From assembly GCF_024436035.1 (NCBI RefSeq), contig NZ_JANFNG010000001.1, forward strand, positions 141,689 to 205,688: a stretch of DNA of 64,000 nt, written 5' to 3'. The notes under the pieces were generated by a model. It saw only the letters and a list, made by a program, of their open reading frames with translations. It did not search any database and had not been told where the DNA came from. Position numbers and translations under genes: made by a program. Every line of letters begins with the position of its first letter. The stretch's first letter is position 1. Of the stretch, positions 16,425 to 24,886 are shown piece by piece. The stretch is from Streptomyces humicola (GTDB lineage Bacteria > Actinomycetota > Actinomycetes > Streptomycetales > Streptomycetaceae).

Positions 16425-17609
16425 TTACCCCACCCTGCGGAAGAGCGCGGCCAGCGCCTGCCCGCCGCCGATGCACATCGTGACGATCCCCAGCTCGAGG
16501 TCGCGGCGGACCAGGTCCTGGGCCACCCTCAGGGACAGGATCGCGCCGGTCGCGCCAACCGGGTGGCCGAGCGCGATCGCGCCGCCGTAGGGGTTGGTCT
16601 TCTCCGGGTCCAACTTGGCGTCGCGGATCACCGCGACCGCCTGGGAGGCGAACGCCTCGTTCAGCTCGATCGTGTCGATGTCGCCGGGTGTCGTGCCGGT
16701 CTGGGCGAACAGTTTCCGCAGCGCCCGCACCGGCGCATAACCCATCAGCTCGGGCTCCATCGCCGCCGTCGCCACGGCCTCGAGCGACACCAGGCCTGTC
16801 AGTCCGCGGTCCTTCGCCACGGACTCCCGGGCCAGCACGACCGCCGCACCGCCGTCGTTGATGCCCGAGGCGTTGCCGGCGGTGACGGTGCCGTCCTTGG
16901 CGAACGCCGGCCGCAGCTCGGCCAGCACCTCCAGCGTGGTACCGGGCTTGGGGTGCTCGTCCTCGGTCACCGCGAACGGCTTCCGGCCGCCGACCTCGAC
17001 CGGCACGATCTCCTCGGCGAACGCCGCCTTCGCCGCCTGCGTCGCCGCGCGCCTCTGGGACTCCACCGCGAACTCGTCCTGCTGCCGGCGCGACACGTCG
17101 TACTTCGCGGCGACGTTCTCCGCGGTGACGCCCATGTGGATCTGGTGGAACGGGTCGGTGAGCATCAACACCGTGCCGTCCACCAGCTGACGGTTGCCGA
17201 GCTTGTAACCTGAGCGTGCGTCAAAGTCGTAGAACGGCATTCGAGTCATGGACTCGTCCCCGCCGGCCAGGGCGAAGTCCACCCCACCCCAGCGCATCTG
17301 CATCGCTGCGGACCAGATCGCCTGCAGACCACTCCCGCAGAGCCGGTTCACGGTATAGGCCGGAACCTTTGCCGGCAGCCCCGCCGCGATCGCCACCCGG
17401 CGGGCGTTGTAGGCATCCGAACCGACCTGGCCGATACAACCCATCACGACCTCGTCGATGTCCTCCGCGGCGACGCGGGCGCGCCTGAGCGCCTCCTTCG
17501 CGGCGGCCGCGCCCAGTTCAAAGCCGGCCACGTCCTTGAACACGCCGCCGAAGCTCCCCACCGGGGTCCGGGCTCCGTCGAGGATGACGATCTTCTCTGC
17601 ATCAGCCAT
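16425..17609 (-). CDS. acetyl-CoA C-acyltransferase (thiolase)
   Basis: A 394-residue biosynthetic/degradative thiolase. Catalytic cysteine lies in VNRLCGSGLQAIWSAA, the histidine in ALGHPVGATGAIL, the second cysteine in VTMCIGGGQALAALF, and NEAF in IELNEAFASQAVAV. These are the AtoB/FadA-like signatures of acetoacetyl-CoA or medium-chain 3-oxoacyl-CoA thiolases. ATG 17609 is chosen over an upstream in-frame TTG at 17621. It is transcribed away from the metal-receptor gene at 17752, and the 14-bp palindrome 17694-17707 lies in the shared control region. It likely performs the last thiolytic steps that yield acetyl-CoA. Confidence 0.85.
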   Translation of the reverse strand: MADAEKIVILDGARTPVGSFGGVFKDVAGFELGAAAAKEALRRARVAAEDIDEVVMGCIGQVGSDAYNARRVAIAAGLPAKVPAYTVNRLCGSGLQAIWSAAMQMRWGGVDFALAGGDESMTRMPFYDFDARSGYKLGNRQLVDGTVLMLTDPFHQIHMGVTAENVAAKYDVSRRQQDEFAVESQRRAATQAAKAAFAEEIVPVEVGGRKPFAVTEDEHPKPGTTLEVLAELRPAFAKDGTVTAGNASGINDGGAAVVLARESVAKDRGLTGLVSLEAVATAAMEPELMGYAPVRALRKLFAQTGTTPGDIDTIELNEAFASQAVAVIRDAKLDPEKTNPYGGAIALGHPVGATGAILSLRVAQDLVRRDLELGIVTMCIGGGQALAALFRRVG

Positions 17610-17693
17610 GTGTGCACCCAATCTTGCGCGCGCCGTAGGGCGAGAGTTGTCGGCGACGATGGTTCGACGGTCTCACGCGGGTTACACGAAATG

Positions 17694-17707
17694 GTAGGAC
17701 GTCCTAC
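17694..17707. promoter_or_regulatory. Perfect 14-bp palindrome GTAGGAC/GTCCTAC
   Basis: GTAGGACGTCCTAC is a perfect inverted repeat between the divergent thiolase (start 17609, minus) and metal-receptor-like gene (start 17752, plus). Its TAGG-N4-CCTA core is shared with the palindrome at 34013-34036. It is probably a TetR-type or similar operator controlling one or both genes. Confidence 0.55.
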
Positions 17708-17751
17708 TATCGGGCCGCCACGACGGATGCGTCACACCAAGGGAAGCAGCA

Positions 17752-18516
17752 ATGCCGCCGCTGTACGACGACATGGGCACCCCCCTGAACCTCGCTCGCC
17801 CGCCACGACGGGTGGTCTCCCTCGTGCCGTCGCTGACGGAGGCGATCGCCGCCGGCCGCAGGGATGTCCTGGTAGGGGCGACCCAGTGGTGCACCCACCC
17901 CGGCGACCTTGACGTGGTACGGGTGCGAGGCACCAAGAACCCGGACCGTGACGCGATCATCGGACTGCGGCCGGACCTCGTCATCGCCAACAAGGAGGAG
18001 AACCGGGAGCTCGACGTCACCCGGTTGCGCGATGCGGGCGTGCCGGTGTGGGTGACCGTCATCGAGACCGTCCCGCAGGCATTGGACTCGCTCCAGCGGT
18101 TGTTCATCGAGGCGCTGGAGACGTCAATCCCCGACTGGCTCCGCGTGGCACGAGCGCTCTGGTCGGGTCCGCTTCCGGACGTCGCCGCGACCACCGCAGT
18201 CCCGGTCTGGCGGGATCCCTGGATCGTGGTCGGAAGGTCCACCTTCACCGGCGACCTGCTGCGCCGGGCCGGCCTCGCCAACGCCTTCGCCGGACACCGG
18301 GACCGCTACCCGCATGTGGCACTGGAGGAGATCGACCGGCCGGACGTGGACGTCGTGCTGCTGCCCGACGAGCCGTACGTGTTCACCGAGAGCGACGGCC
18401 CCGAGGCCTTCAACCGCGTGCCGAACCGACTGGTGAACGGCCGGCTGATCACCTGGTACGGCCCGTCCCTGGTGACTGCGCACGACGCGCTGCGGCAGCT
18501 CGTCGCGACGCTGTGA
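17752..18516 (+). CDS. helical-backbone metal receptor (BtuF/TroA fold), cytosolic
   Basis: A 254-residue protein beginning directly with the fold: RRVVSLVPSLTEAIAAG, the CTHPGDL loop, VRGTKNPDRDAIIGLRPDLVIANKEENRELD and the long helix before the C-terminal lobe (VVGRSTFTGDLLRRAGLANA). This matches the class III periplasmic binding fold of cobalamin/iron-siderophore receptors (BtuF, TroA), in which two lobes are joined by one long helix. There is no signal peptide, lipobox or neighbouring ABC permease, so it is not an ordinary transporter component. Role unknown: a cytosolic cobalamin or metal binder is possible. AAGGGAAG precedes ATG 17752. Confidence 0.7.
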   Translation: MPPLYDDMGTPLNLARPPRRVVSLVPSLTEAIAAGRRDVLVGATQWCTHPGDLDVVRVRGTKNPDRDAIIGLRPDLVIANKEENRELDVTRLRDAGVPVWVTVIETVPQALDSLQRLFIEALETSIPDWLRVARALWSGPLPDVAATTAVPVWRDPWIVVGRSTFTGDLLRRAGLANAFAGHRDRYPHVALEEIDRPDVDVVLLPDEPYVFTESDGPEAFNRVPNRLVNGRLITWYGPSLVTAHDALRQLVATL

Positions 18517-18518
18517 GC

Positions 18519-18549
18519 GCCGTCGCCGTCCCACCGCAGCGGCGTCGGC
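18519..18549 (+). terminator. Stem-loop just after the metal-receptor gene
   Basis: GCCGTCGCCG (18519-18528) and CGGCGTCGGC (18540-18549) pair with a single mismatch across an 11-base loop, two bases after the stop codon. No U-tract follows. It probably ends the 17752 transcript before the promoter at 18587. Confidence 0.4.
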
Positions 18550-18586
18550 TGGGGCGTGCGTCACACCTGCCGGCGGCGACCGACAG

Positions 18587-18635
18587 TTGATAACGACCGT
18601 TCACGGCCCTAGAGTTCTTTTGAATGGTCAGGCCG
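18587..18635 (+). promoter_or_regulatory. Sigma-70-like promoter with operator at the start site
   Basis: TTGATA (18587-18592) and TAGAGT (18610-18615) are separated by exactly 17 bases, a near-consensus housekeeping promoter. TGGTCAGGCCG (18625-18635) begins 9 bases after the -10, over the predicted start. It is a member of the TGGYCNGRCCA set, so repression by steric block is the natural reading. The first downstream gene is the BadI-type hydrolase at 18697. Confidence 0.6.
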
Positions 18636-18696
18636 AAACGTCGTTGTGCTCACCCACGCCGCCGGCGTCGGCCATCACCAGAAAGGACCGAGGCAA

Positions 18697-19491
18697 ATGA
18701 GCGAGTTCACTGACATCACCTACAAGGTCGAGGACGGCCTGGCCTGGATCACCATCAACCGGCCTGAGCGGTACAACGCGTTCCGGGCGCGCACGGTCGA
18801 CGAGCTCGTGACGGCCTTCAAGCGGGCCTGGGCCGGCGACGAGGTCGGCGTGGTTGCGCTCACCGGCGCCGGGGACAAGGCGTTCTGTGCCGGGGGTGAC
18901 CAGAAGCAGCGCATGGAGACCGGCGACTATGGGCCTTCGCAGAGTGGTCTGTTCGAGGTCGACGCCCTGCACCGGGTGATCCGGGACACGCCCAAGCCGG
19001 TCATCGCAGCGGTGAACGGTCTGGCGATCGGCGGCGGCCACGTGCTGCACGTGTTGTGCGACCTGACCATCGCGGCGGACACCGCGCAGTTCGGCCAAAA
19101 CGGCCCGCGTGTAGGGTCGTTCGACGCCGGTCTCGGCTCCGGCTACCTGGCTCGCGTGGTCGGCGAGAAGCGGGCCCGCGAGATCTGGTTCATGCTGCGC
19201 CGGATCAGCGCACAGGAAGCTCTGGAGTGGGGGCTGGTCAACAAGGTCGTCCCGGCCGACCAGCTGCGCGCCGAGGTGCGCGTGTGGGCCGACCAGATGC
19301 TGCAGTTCTCCCCGACCGCGCTGAAGGTGCTCAAGCAGTCGATGAACACCGACACCGAGCATTTCGTGAGCATCGGCTCGATGGCCTACACCACGCTCAA
19401 GCTGTTCGGTGAGACCCCCGAGGCCCAGGAAGGCATCACGTCGTTCAACGAGAAGCGCCGGCCCGACTTCTCCAAGTACCGGGGTGCCTGA
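18697..19491 (+). CDS. badI: BadI/MenB-type ring-cleaving hydrolase (2-ketocyclohexanecarboxyl-CoA hydrolase-like)
   Basis: A 264-residue crotonase-fold enzyme. The N terminus MSEFTDITYKVEDGLAWITI aligns from memory with Rhodopseudomonas BadI, which opens 2-oxocyclohexane-1-carboxyl-CoA to pimeloyl-CoA. Shared BadI/MenB features are AFCAGGDQ (residues 63-70), AIGGGHVLHVLCDLTIAAD, the catalytic SFD at 141-143, LARVVGEKRAREIWFM and the terminal RRPDFSKYR. MenB (naphthoate synthase) shares these motifs but is normally about 285 residues with a longer N-terminal extension and sits among men genes. Here the next gene is an acyl-CoA dehydrogenase. The ATG at 18697 has GAAAGGA upstream. Confidence 0.75.
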   Translation: MSEFTDITYKVEDGLAWITINRPERYNAFRARTVDELVTAFKRAWAGDEVGVVALTGAGDKAFCAGGDQKQRMETGDYGPSQSGLFEVDALHRVIRDTPKPVIAAVNGLAIGGGHVLHVLCDLTIAADTAQFGQNGPRVGSFDAGLGSGYLARVVGEKRAREIWFMLRRISAQEALEWGLVNKVVPADQLRAEVRVWADQMLQFSPTALKVLKQSMNTDTEHFVSIGSMAYTTLKLFGETPEAQEGITSFNEKRRPDFSKYRGA

Positions 19492-19492
19492 G

Positions 19493-20629
19493 ATGCAGCT
19501 GAGCAAGGAGCAGCAGCAGTTCGCCGAGGCTGTCCGCGAGTTCTGCCTGCGGGAGTGCGGCACACTGGCGCAGCGGGACGCCGTCACCGAGGGCGGTACG
19601 CTTTCCAACAGCCCGCAGATCCTCTCCAAGCTCGCCGCGCTTGGCTGGTTGGGCGTGTCCCTGCCGGCCGAGTACGGCGGCGGCGGTGCAGGCTTCGTCG
19701 ACGAGTGCGTCTTCCTGGAGGCGACCTCCCGGGGGCTACTGCCCATCACGGGATACATGACTGGCCTGACCGCGGCGCAGACCTACCTGCGGTGGGGGTC
19801 GGAGGAGCAGAAGAAGACCATCGTGTCCAACCTGGTCGCCGGCAGGCTGGAGGCGATTGCGTTGAGCGAGCCGGGTGCGGGCTCCGACCTGGGCGGGGTG
19901 CGCGTGCGCTCCACGCGGGACGGCGACGAGTACGTGGTCAACGGCCAGAAGACGTGGATTTCCGCCGCGCACGTGGCGGAGCACATGCTGGTGCTCGCCC
20001 GTGAGGACAGCAGTGGCACCAAGCACGAGGGGCTCACCCTGCTCATGGTGCCCACGAACACGCCGGGCCTGGAGATCCGCGGCATCCAGACGATGGAGGC
20101 GCACACCGTCAACGATGTCTTCTTCACCGATGTTCGGTTGCCGGCGTCGGCCGTGGTGGGCCGGCCACGCAACGCCTGGAAGCAGCTGATGCGCGGGCTC
20201 GGTGTGGAACGGCTCATCATCGCCGCGATGAGCCTGGGCGCGGCTCAGCGTGCCCTCGACGACGTGATCGCCTACGTCGGGCAGCGTGAGCAGTTCGGAC
20301 GTAAGATCGGCAGCTTCCAGGCGCTTCGCCACCGGATCGCCGACCTCGCCACCGACATCGAGCTCGCCCGGGCCTTCGTCTACGACGCCGCCGCTCGGGT
20401 CGACACCGGGCAGGAGGACGATCTGGCCCGCGAGAGCGCGATGGCGAAGATGCGCTGCACCGAGATCGCGAAGAACACCGCCCTGGAGGCCATGCAGATG
20501 ATGGGTGGTTACGGCTACGCCCGCGAGTACGGCATGGAGGGCCAGGTCCGCAGGGCCCTGGTCCCGCCGATCTACGGCGGCACCAACGAGATCCAGCGCG
20601 AGATCATCGCCAAGAGCCTGGGGCTGTGA
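19493..20629 (+). CDS. acyl-CoA dehydrogenase, probable cyclohexanecarboxyl-CoA-type
   Basis: A 378-residue dehydrogenase starting MQLSKEQQQFAEAVREFC. The FAD motif IALSEPGAGSDLGGV, NGQKTWISAA, QREQFGRKIGSFQALRHRIAD and the C-terminal PPIYGGTNEIQREIIAKSLGL are complete. The usual short/medium-chain base in YEGT is Gly here (YGGT). A Glu in LGVERLIIAAMSLG stands where isovaleryl- and long-chain enzymes keep theirs. It starts two bases after the BadI-type gene and shares its promoter, so it probably introduces the ring double bond in a cyclohexanecarboxyl-CoA-like substrate (AliB-like role, inferred). It converges on the aldehyde dehydrogenase gene, with a hairpin between them. Confidence 0.8.
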   Translation: MQLSKEQQQFAEAVREFCLRECGTLAQRDAVTEGGTLSNSPQILSKLAALGWLGVSLPAEYGGGGAGFVDECVFLEATSRGLLPITGYMTGLTAAQTYLRWGSEEQKKTIVSNLVAGRLEAIALSEPGAGSDLGGVRVRSTRDGDEYVVNGQKTWISAAHVAEHMLVLAREDSSGTKHEGLTLLMVPTNTPGLEIRGIQTMEAHTVNDVFFTDVRLPASAVVGRPRNAWKQLMRGLGVERLIIAAMSLGAAQRALDDVIAYVGQREQFGRKIGSFQALRHRIADLATDIELARAFVYDAAARVDTGQEDDLARESAMAKMRCTEIAKNTALEAMQMMGGYGYAREYGMEGQVRRALVPPIYGGTNEIQREIIAKSLGL

Positions 20630-20662
20630 GCTGATCGCGGTCCACAGCCGGCGCAGCCACTC

Positions 20663-20688
20663 CTCCCCCGGCGCCAGGCGCGGGGGAG
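20663..20688. terminator. Strong GC hairpin between convergent operons
   Basis: CTCCCCCGGCGCC pairs with GGCGCGGGGGAG, with one bulged G and a one-base nominal loop (so the top pairs must open), between genes ending at 20629 (plus) and 20730 (minus). Its symmetry and position suit a bidirectional terminator. Confidence 0.6.
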
Positions 20689-20729
20689 GGGGAACCTACG
20701 GACCGACCTACCTCGAAGCTGAGAGCCGA

Positions 20730-22187
20730 TCACCCCTTGTGGTTGTCGAGGTAGATGGTCTTGAACACCTGGTAGGAGTGCAGGCCCTCGGGGCCCAGTT
20801 CGCGGCCGATACCGCTGGACTTGACTCCTCCGAAGGGCGCGGTCGGGTCGTTGGCGTAGGCGTTGATGCCGATGGTGCCCGACGCGACCCTGCGCGCGAC
20901 CGCCTCTCCGCGGTCCGGATCCGCTGTCCAGACGGTGCCGCCCAACCCGTATTCACTCGCGTTGGCGATCGCGATCGCCTCCTCCTCGGAGGAATACGGG
21001 ATGACCGACAGCACCGGGCCGAAGATCTCCTCCCGCGCGATCGTCTGGGTGTTCTCCACGTCGGCGAACACGGTCGGTTCCACGAACCAGCCGCGGTCGA
21101 AGCCCTTGGGCCTCCCGCCACCCGTGGTGAGGCGTGCCCCCTCGCCGAGGCCCTTGGAGATGTAGGACTCCACACGTTCGCGCTGACGACCCGAGACGAG
21201 CGGACCGACCTGCGTCGAGGGGTCCAGCGGATCACCGACCTGGAGCGACTCGGCCAGCCCGGTGACGGTGTCCACGACCTCCTGGTACCTGGAACGAGGC
21301 GCGAGCACCCTGGTGCCCAGCCAGCAGATCTGGCCGTTGTTGAGCAGGGTGGCCGCGAAGAAGCTCTCGATCGTGGACGACAGGTCCGCATCGTCGAGCA
21401 CGATCGCGGCCGACTTGCCGCCGAGCTCCAACGTCACCGGGCGCAGAAGCCGGCCGCAGGTCTCGGCGATCGAGCGGCCCGCCGCCGTCGACCCCGTGAA
21501 CGACACCTTGTCCACGCCGGGATGCGCGACCAGGTAGGCGCCGAGTTCGCGACCGCCCGGAATGACGCTCAACACCCCCTCGGGCAGCCCCGCCTCGGCG
21601 GCGGCCTCGCTCATCAGCATCGCGTCGAGCACGGTTTCCGGCGCGGGCTTGAGCACCACCGTGCACCCGCAGGCGAGCGCGGGGGCGAGTTTGAGGAAGG
21701 CGATGGCCTGCGGCACGTTCCACGGCACGATAGCCGCGACGACGCCGATCGGTTCGCGGACCACCCGGGAACGGCCGCCCAGCATTCCCGGCCGGGTCTC
21801 CTCCTGGGGCGATTGCGCCATCACGCCGGAGAAGTACCTCAGCAGCACTGCGGGAAAGCCTGCCTCGAACTGGTTCGCCAGCGTGATCGGCATGCCGTTC
21901 TGCATCGTGACCCGCCGCGCAGTCTCCGCGCCACGGTTCTCCAGCGCCACGGCGAAGCGCTCCAGCACTTCGGCCCGCTGTGCCGGATCCCAGCGGGACC
22001 ACCCCGTGGCGCTGTCGAAGGCTCGCCGGGCGGCCGCGACGGCGTTGTCGACGTCGGCCTCGGAGCCTTCCGGGACGCTGCCGAGGAGCTCCTCCGTGCT
22101 GGCCGAGTGCACCGCGATCCGCTGCCTTGTGGCGGATTCCGCCCACCTGCCGGCCAGATACAGCTCGTTGTAGTCGATGGTGGTCAT
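20730..22187 (-). CDS. NAD(P)-dependent aldehyde dehydrogenase of the terp-like operon
   Basis: A 485-residue aldehyde dehydrogenase. It has VPWNVPQAIAFLKLAPALA, FTGSTAAGRSI, the catalytic Glu in TLELGGKSAAIVLDDAD, the catalytic Cys in NNGQICWLGTRVLAP, and the EEIFGPVLSVIPY block. ATG 22187 is chosen over 22205 because GAGGAG precedes it by about 6 bases. It is the last gene of the minus-strand set P450, reductase, ferredoxin, alcohol dehydrogenase, aldehyde dehydrogenase. The expected job is oxidation of the aldehyde formed from the P450-hydroxylated methyl group to the carboxylic acid. The gap to the alcohol dehydrogenase is 14 bases. Confidence 0.85.
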   Translation of the reverse strand: MTTIDYNELYLAGRWAESATRQRIAVHSASTEELLGSVPEGSEADVDNAVAAARRAFDSATGWSRWDPAQRAEVLERFAVALENRGAETARRVTMQNGMPITLANQFEAGFPAVLLRYFSGVMAQSPQEETRPGMLGGRSRVVREPIGVVAAIVPWNVPQAIAFLKLAPALACGCTVVLKPAPETVLDAMLMSEAAAEAGLPEGVLSVIPGGRELGAYLVAHPGVDKVSFTGSTAAGRSIAETCGRLLRPVTLELGGKSAAIVLDDADLSSTIESFFAATLLNNGQICWLGTRVLAPRSRYQEVVDTVTGLAESLQVGDPLDPSTQVGPLVSGRQRERVESYISKGLGEGARLTTGGGRPKGFDRGWFVEPTVFADVENTQTIAREEIFGPVLSVIPYSSEEEAIAIANASEYGLGGTVWTADPDRGEAVARRVASGTIGINAYANDPTAPFGGVKSSGIGRELGPEGLHSYQVFKTIYLDNHKG

Positions 22188-22201
22188 GGTGGCTCCTCGG
22201 T

Positions 22202-23305
22202 TCACTCGTGCACGAGCACGATCTTGACGGCCTCGCCGCGATGCTGGGCGGCCACGGCCTCGTTGATGTGCGAGAAGGGCATGGTGGTGACCAGCTTGTC
22301 GAACGGGAACCGGCCGGTGCGGTGCAGTTCGAGCAGCTGGGGGATGAACACGTCCGGGTCGCTGTCGCCCTCGACGATCCCGATCACCCGCACGCCGAGC
22401 ACCTGCGCCTGGATGAGGTTCAGCGCGAGCGCGGCTTCGGGGTCGGCCGGCACGCCGATGATGCCCACGGTGGCGCGGTGCGCCACGGTGAGCATCGCCT
22501 GTTGCAGCACGTCGGCGATGCCGGTCGTGTCGATCGCGTAGTCCACGCCGCCGGGAACGATGGCTCGCACCTGGTCGGGCAGCGGTCCTGCCGCCGGGTC
22601 GATCACATGGGTGGCCCCCAGGGACAGCGCCAGGTCACGCCGGCCGGCGTGCGGTTCCACGACGATGATCCGTGCCAGTTCCCGTACGACACCGGCCAGC
22701 ACCGCGGACAGGCCGACCGAGCCGCCGCCCAGGACGAGCAGCGTCGAGCCGGGCGCGCAGTCCAGCGAGTTCAGCACGGCACCGGCACCGGTCTGGACAC
22801 CGCAGCCGAGTGGGCCCAGCAGGGCCAGCGGCGCATCGTTGCCGACCTTCACCACGTTGCGCTCGTGCGCGATGGCGTAGGTGGCGAACGAGGACTGGCC
22901 GAAGAACTCGGACCCGAGTGACTGCCCGTTGTGGTGCAGGGTGCTCGTGCTGTCCTGACGGGCGCCGCCGAAGTTGTAGGCCATGAACTCGTGGCAGTAG
23001 GCGGGTTCGTTCCTGCGGCACTCGGTGCAGCGGCCGCAGCTGTTGAAGCTGAGCACCACCTTGTCGCCGACGGCGACCTTGGTGACGGCACTTCCCACCG
23101 CGGCCACGACGCCGCTGCCCTCGTGACCGAAGACCCCAGGTAGCGGGAAGGGGAGGTGGCCGTCTCTGGCGGCCAGGTCGGTGTGGCACAGACCGACTCC
23201 GGCGATCTCCACGAGGATCTCGTCGGGAGCCGGGTCGTCGAGCGTGACCGTCTGCAGGGTGAAGGCGCCACCGATCTCGGTGGCCACCGCAGCGGTGATC
23301 TCCAT
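22202..23305 (-). CDS. Zn-dependent alcohol dehydrogenase (aryl/allylic alcohol type)
   Basis: A 367-residue medium-chain dehydrogenase. Catalytic zinc ligands appear in GLCHTDL and FGHEGSG, with the third Cys in LLGPLGCGVQTGAG. The four-cysteine structural zinc loop is SCGRCTECRRNEPAYC, and the NAD motif is LVLGGGSVGLSAV. The pattern is that of benzyl-alcohol/aryl-alcohol dehydrogenases, which oxidise primary alcohols on rings. Between the ferredoxin and aldehyde dehydrogenase genes it should oxidise the primary alcohol made by the P450. Gene order parallels the Pseudomonas terp (alpha-terpineol) operon, as I recall it. Confidence 0.85.
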   Translation of the reverse strand: MEITAAVATEIGGAFTLQTVTLDDPAPDEILVEIAGVGLCHTDLAARDGHLPFPLPGVFGHEGSGVVAAVGSAVTKVAVGDKVVLSFNSCGRCTECRRNEPAYCHEFMAYNFGGARQDSTSTLHHNGQSLGSEFFGQSSFATYAIAHERNVVKVGNDAPLALLGPLGCGVQTGAGAVLNSLDCAPGSTLLVLGGGSVGLSAVLAGVVRELARIIVVEPHAGRRDLALSLGATHVIDPAAGPLPDQVRAIVPGGVDYAIDTTGIADVLQQAMLTVAHRATVGIIGVPADPEAALALNLIQAQVLGVRVIGIVEGDSDPDVFIPQLLELHRTGRFPFDKLVTTMPFSHINEAVAAQHRGEAVKIVLVHE

Positions 23306-23341
23306 GCGAACTCCTTTGTCGGGTGGAGAGGAAAGCAGGGC

Positions 23342-23659
23342 TCAGCCGTTGGTGCCGGGGACCGTCACGCGCACGGCCGCGCAGCCGTCGCTAATGATCA
23401 ACTGGCACGACAGCCGCGAGTTCGGGCGCACTCCTTCGGCGAACTCGAGCAGCTCGCGCTCCTCGTCGGTAGGTTCGTCGAAGAAGGACTCTCCCGCTTC
23501 GAGGAACACATGGCAGGTGGCGCACGAGCAGCTGCCGCCGCATTCGGCCACGATGCCGGGCAGGTTGTTGCGGACGGAGCCGTCCATCACGCTCTGTCCG
23601 CAGGGGACATCGACGTCGTGCACGGTTCCGTCGGGCAGTTCGTAAGTGACCTTGGGCAT
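23342..23659 (-). CDS. [2Fe-2S] ferredoxin, putidaredoxin/terpredoxin type
   Basis: A 105-residue adrenodoxin-class ferredoxin. The cluster ligands follow C-x5-C-x2-C-x35-C: C40, C46, C49 and C85 in AECGGSCSCATCHVF and RLSCQLI; an extra Cys at 44 lies inside the loop. This class passes electrons from an FAD reductase to class I bacterial P450s. It lies 15 bases after its reductase gene, in the P450 operon. It might also serve the Rieske dioxygenase at 55668, which has no ferredoxin gene nearby; that cross-use is speculation. Confidence 0.9.
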   Translation of the reverse strand: MPKVTYELPDGTVHDVDVPCGQSVMDGSVRNNLPGIVAECGGSCSCATCHVFLEAGESFFDEPTDEERELLEFAEGVRPNSRLSCQLIISDGCAAVRVTVPGTNG

Positions 23660-23674
23660 GGTGGTGCTCCGTAG

Positions 23675-24886
23675 CTAGTGAAGAATGGCGTCGCGCAGCG
23701 GGGTCGTGTCGTCGGCCAGCCGCGCCGGGTCGATCCGCGTCCCTGACGCGATGAACTGCTTGCCCGCCATGAACTCGGCGGCCCGGTTCGCCGATTCGAC
23801 GGCGATCAGGGTGCCGTTGTCGTGGTGGAAAAGGGCGAAGCGGCCAGCGGACGGGTCTCCTCGGACGACCGTCCGCGGCAGGGGTGGGACGAGCCCGGCA
23901 ATCTTGAGCTTCAGATCGAACTGATCGGACCAGAACCAGGGGACCTCAGCCGCCGTGGGTACGTCGCCCATGATGGTGGCGACAGCCTGCCGCGCCTGTT
24001 CGGCAGCGCTCGGGATGCTTTCCAGGCGCACCAAGGTGCCGGTGCCCAGCGGGCGTCGGGTGACGTCACCGATCGCCAAGATGTGCGGATCGTTGGTGCG
24101 TGCCTGCGCGTCCACCACGATCCCCTGATCGCAGCGCAGTCCCGCCGCGGCCGCGAGCTCGTCGCGGGGGAGGGCGCCGATACCGACCAGCACCGCATCA
24201 CTGGTGATCTCGGTGCCGTCGTCGAGCACGACGGCTCTGACCCGCCCGTCTGCGCCGCTCAGCCTGACAACCCTGGCCCCGGTGAGGATCCTGGTGCCCC
24301 GCGCGCGATGGTGAGCCGTGAGGATCTCCGAGAGCCGGGGACTGGCGACCCGGGCGAGTACCCGCTCTTCGCGTTCCACGACGGTGACCTCGACACCGTT
24401 GGCGCGCGCGACCGCGGCTACCTCCAGGCCGATGTACCCGCCACCGACGATGGCCAGGCGACGTCGCTCCGCAACGCACTTGCGCAGAATCCGGGCGTCG
24501 GCGAGCGTCCGGAGCGACACGGTCCCATCGAGGTCGGCCCCGGGCACAGGCAGCGGCCGTGGCCGGGCGCCGGTCGCCAGGACCAGGTGGTCGTAGTCGT
24601 AGGACTCGCCTGAGGCCACGTGCACGCGGCGCTCCGCCCGGTCGATAGCCACGACGCGATCGCCCAGCCGAACGGTGATGTCCTGGTCCTGGTAGAACTC
24701 CATGGGCCGGAGCCATTGCTCCAGCTCGCCCTCGGCGAACTTCTTTGACAGCGGCGGACGGTGGTAGGGAAGATCCAACTCGTCGCCGAAGAGCTCGATC
24801 GGGCCCGGGTGGCCGGCCTGCCGCAGCAGGCCGGCAAGGGTGGCGCCGGCGTGGCCGGCGCCGATGATCAGGACGCGCTCGGTCAC
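23675..24886 (-). CDS. FAD-dependent ferredoxin reductase (putidaredoxin reductase type)
   Basis: A 403-residue NADH-ferredoxin reductase. The FAD motif is [21 protein letters not shown], the NAD motif [21 protein letters not shown], and the second FAD segment ILAIGDV; the C-terminal reductase domain follows ([16 protein letters not shown]). The GTG start at 24886 overlaps the P450 stop (GTGA). Longer upstream frame lies within the P450 and is ignored. It reduces the [2Fe-2S] ferredoxin of the next gene for the P450. It is clearly more like the reductase at 61583 (shared [18 protein letters not shown] and [11 protein letters not shown]) than like the one at 31386. Confidence 0.88.
   Translation of the reverse strand: MTERVLIIGAGHAGATLAGLLRQAGHPGPIELFGDELDLPYHRPPLSKKFAEGELEQWLRPMEFYQDQDITVRLGDRVVAIDRAERRVHVASGESYDYDHLVLATGARPRPLPVPGADLDGTVSLRTLADARILRKCVAERRRLAIVGGGYIGLEVAAVARANGVEVTVVEREERVLARVASPRLSEILTAHHRARGTRILTGARVVRLSGADGRVRAVVLDDGTEITSDAVLVGIGALPRDELAAAAGLRCDQGIVVDAQARTNDPHILAIGDVTRRPLGTGTLVRLESIPSAAEQARQAVATIMGDVPTAAEVPWFWSDQFDLKLKIAGLVPPLPRTVVRGDPSAGRFALFHHDNGTLIAVESANRAAEFMAGKQFIASGTRIDPARLADDTTPLRDAILH

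Noticed and set aside
18697-19491. Assignment as menaquinone MenB
   Set aside because: Motifs are shared with MenB, but the N terminus is short as in BadI, no men genes are near, and it is followed by an acyl-CoA dehydrogenase under a catabolic-type operator. MenB remains possible but less likely.
20505-22541. 678-residue plus-strand open frame
   Set aside because: It runs antisense to the well-supported aldehyde and alcohol dehydrogenases, is rich in Arg, Gly, His and Asp, and shows no domain. It is a GC-rich shadow frame.
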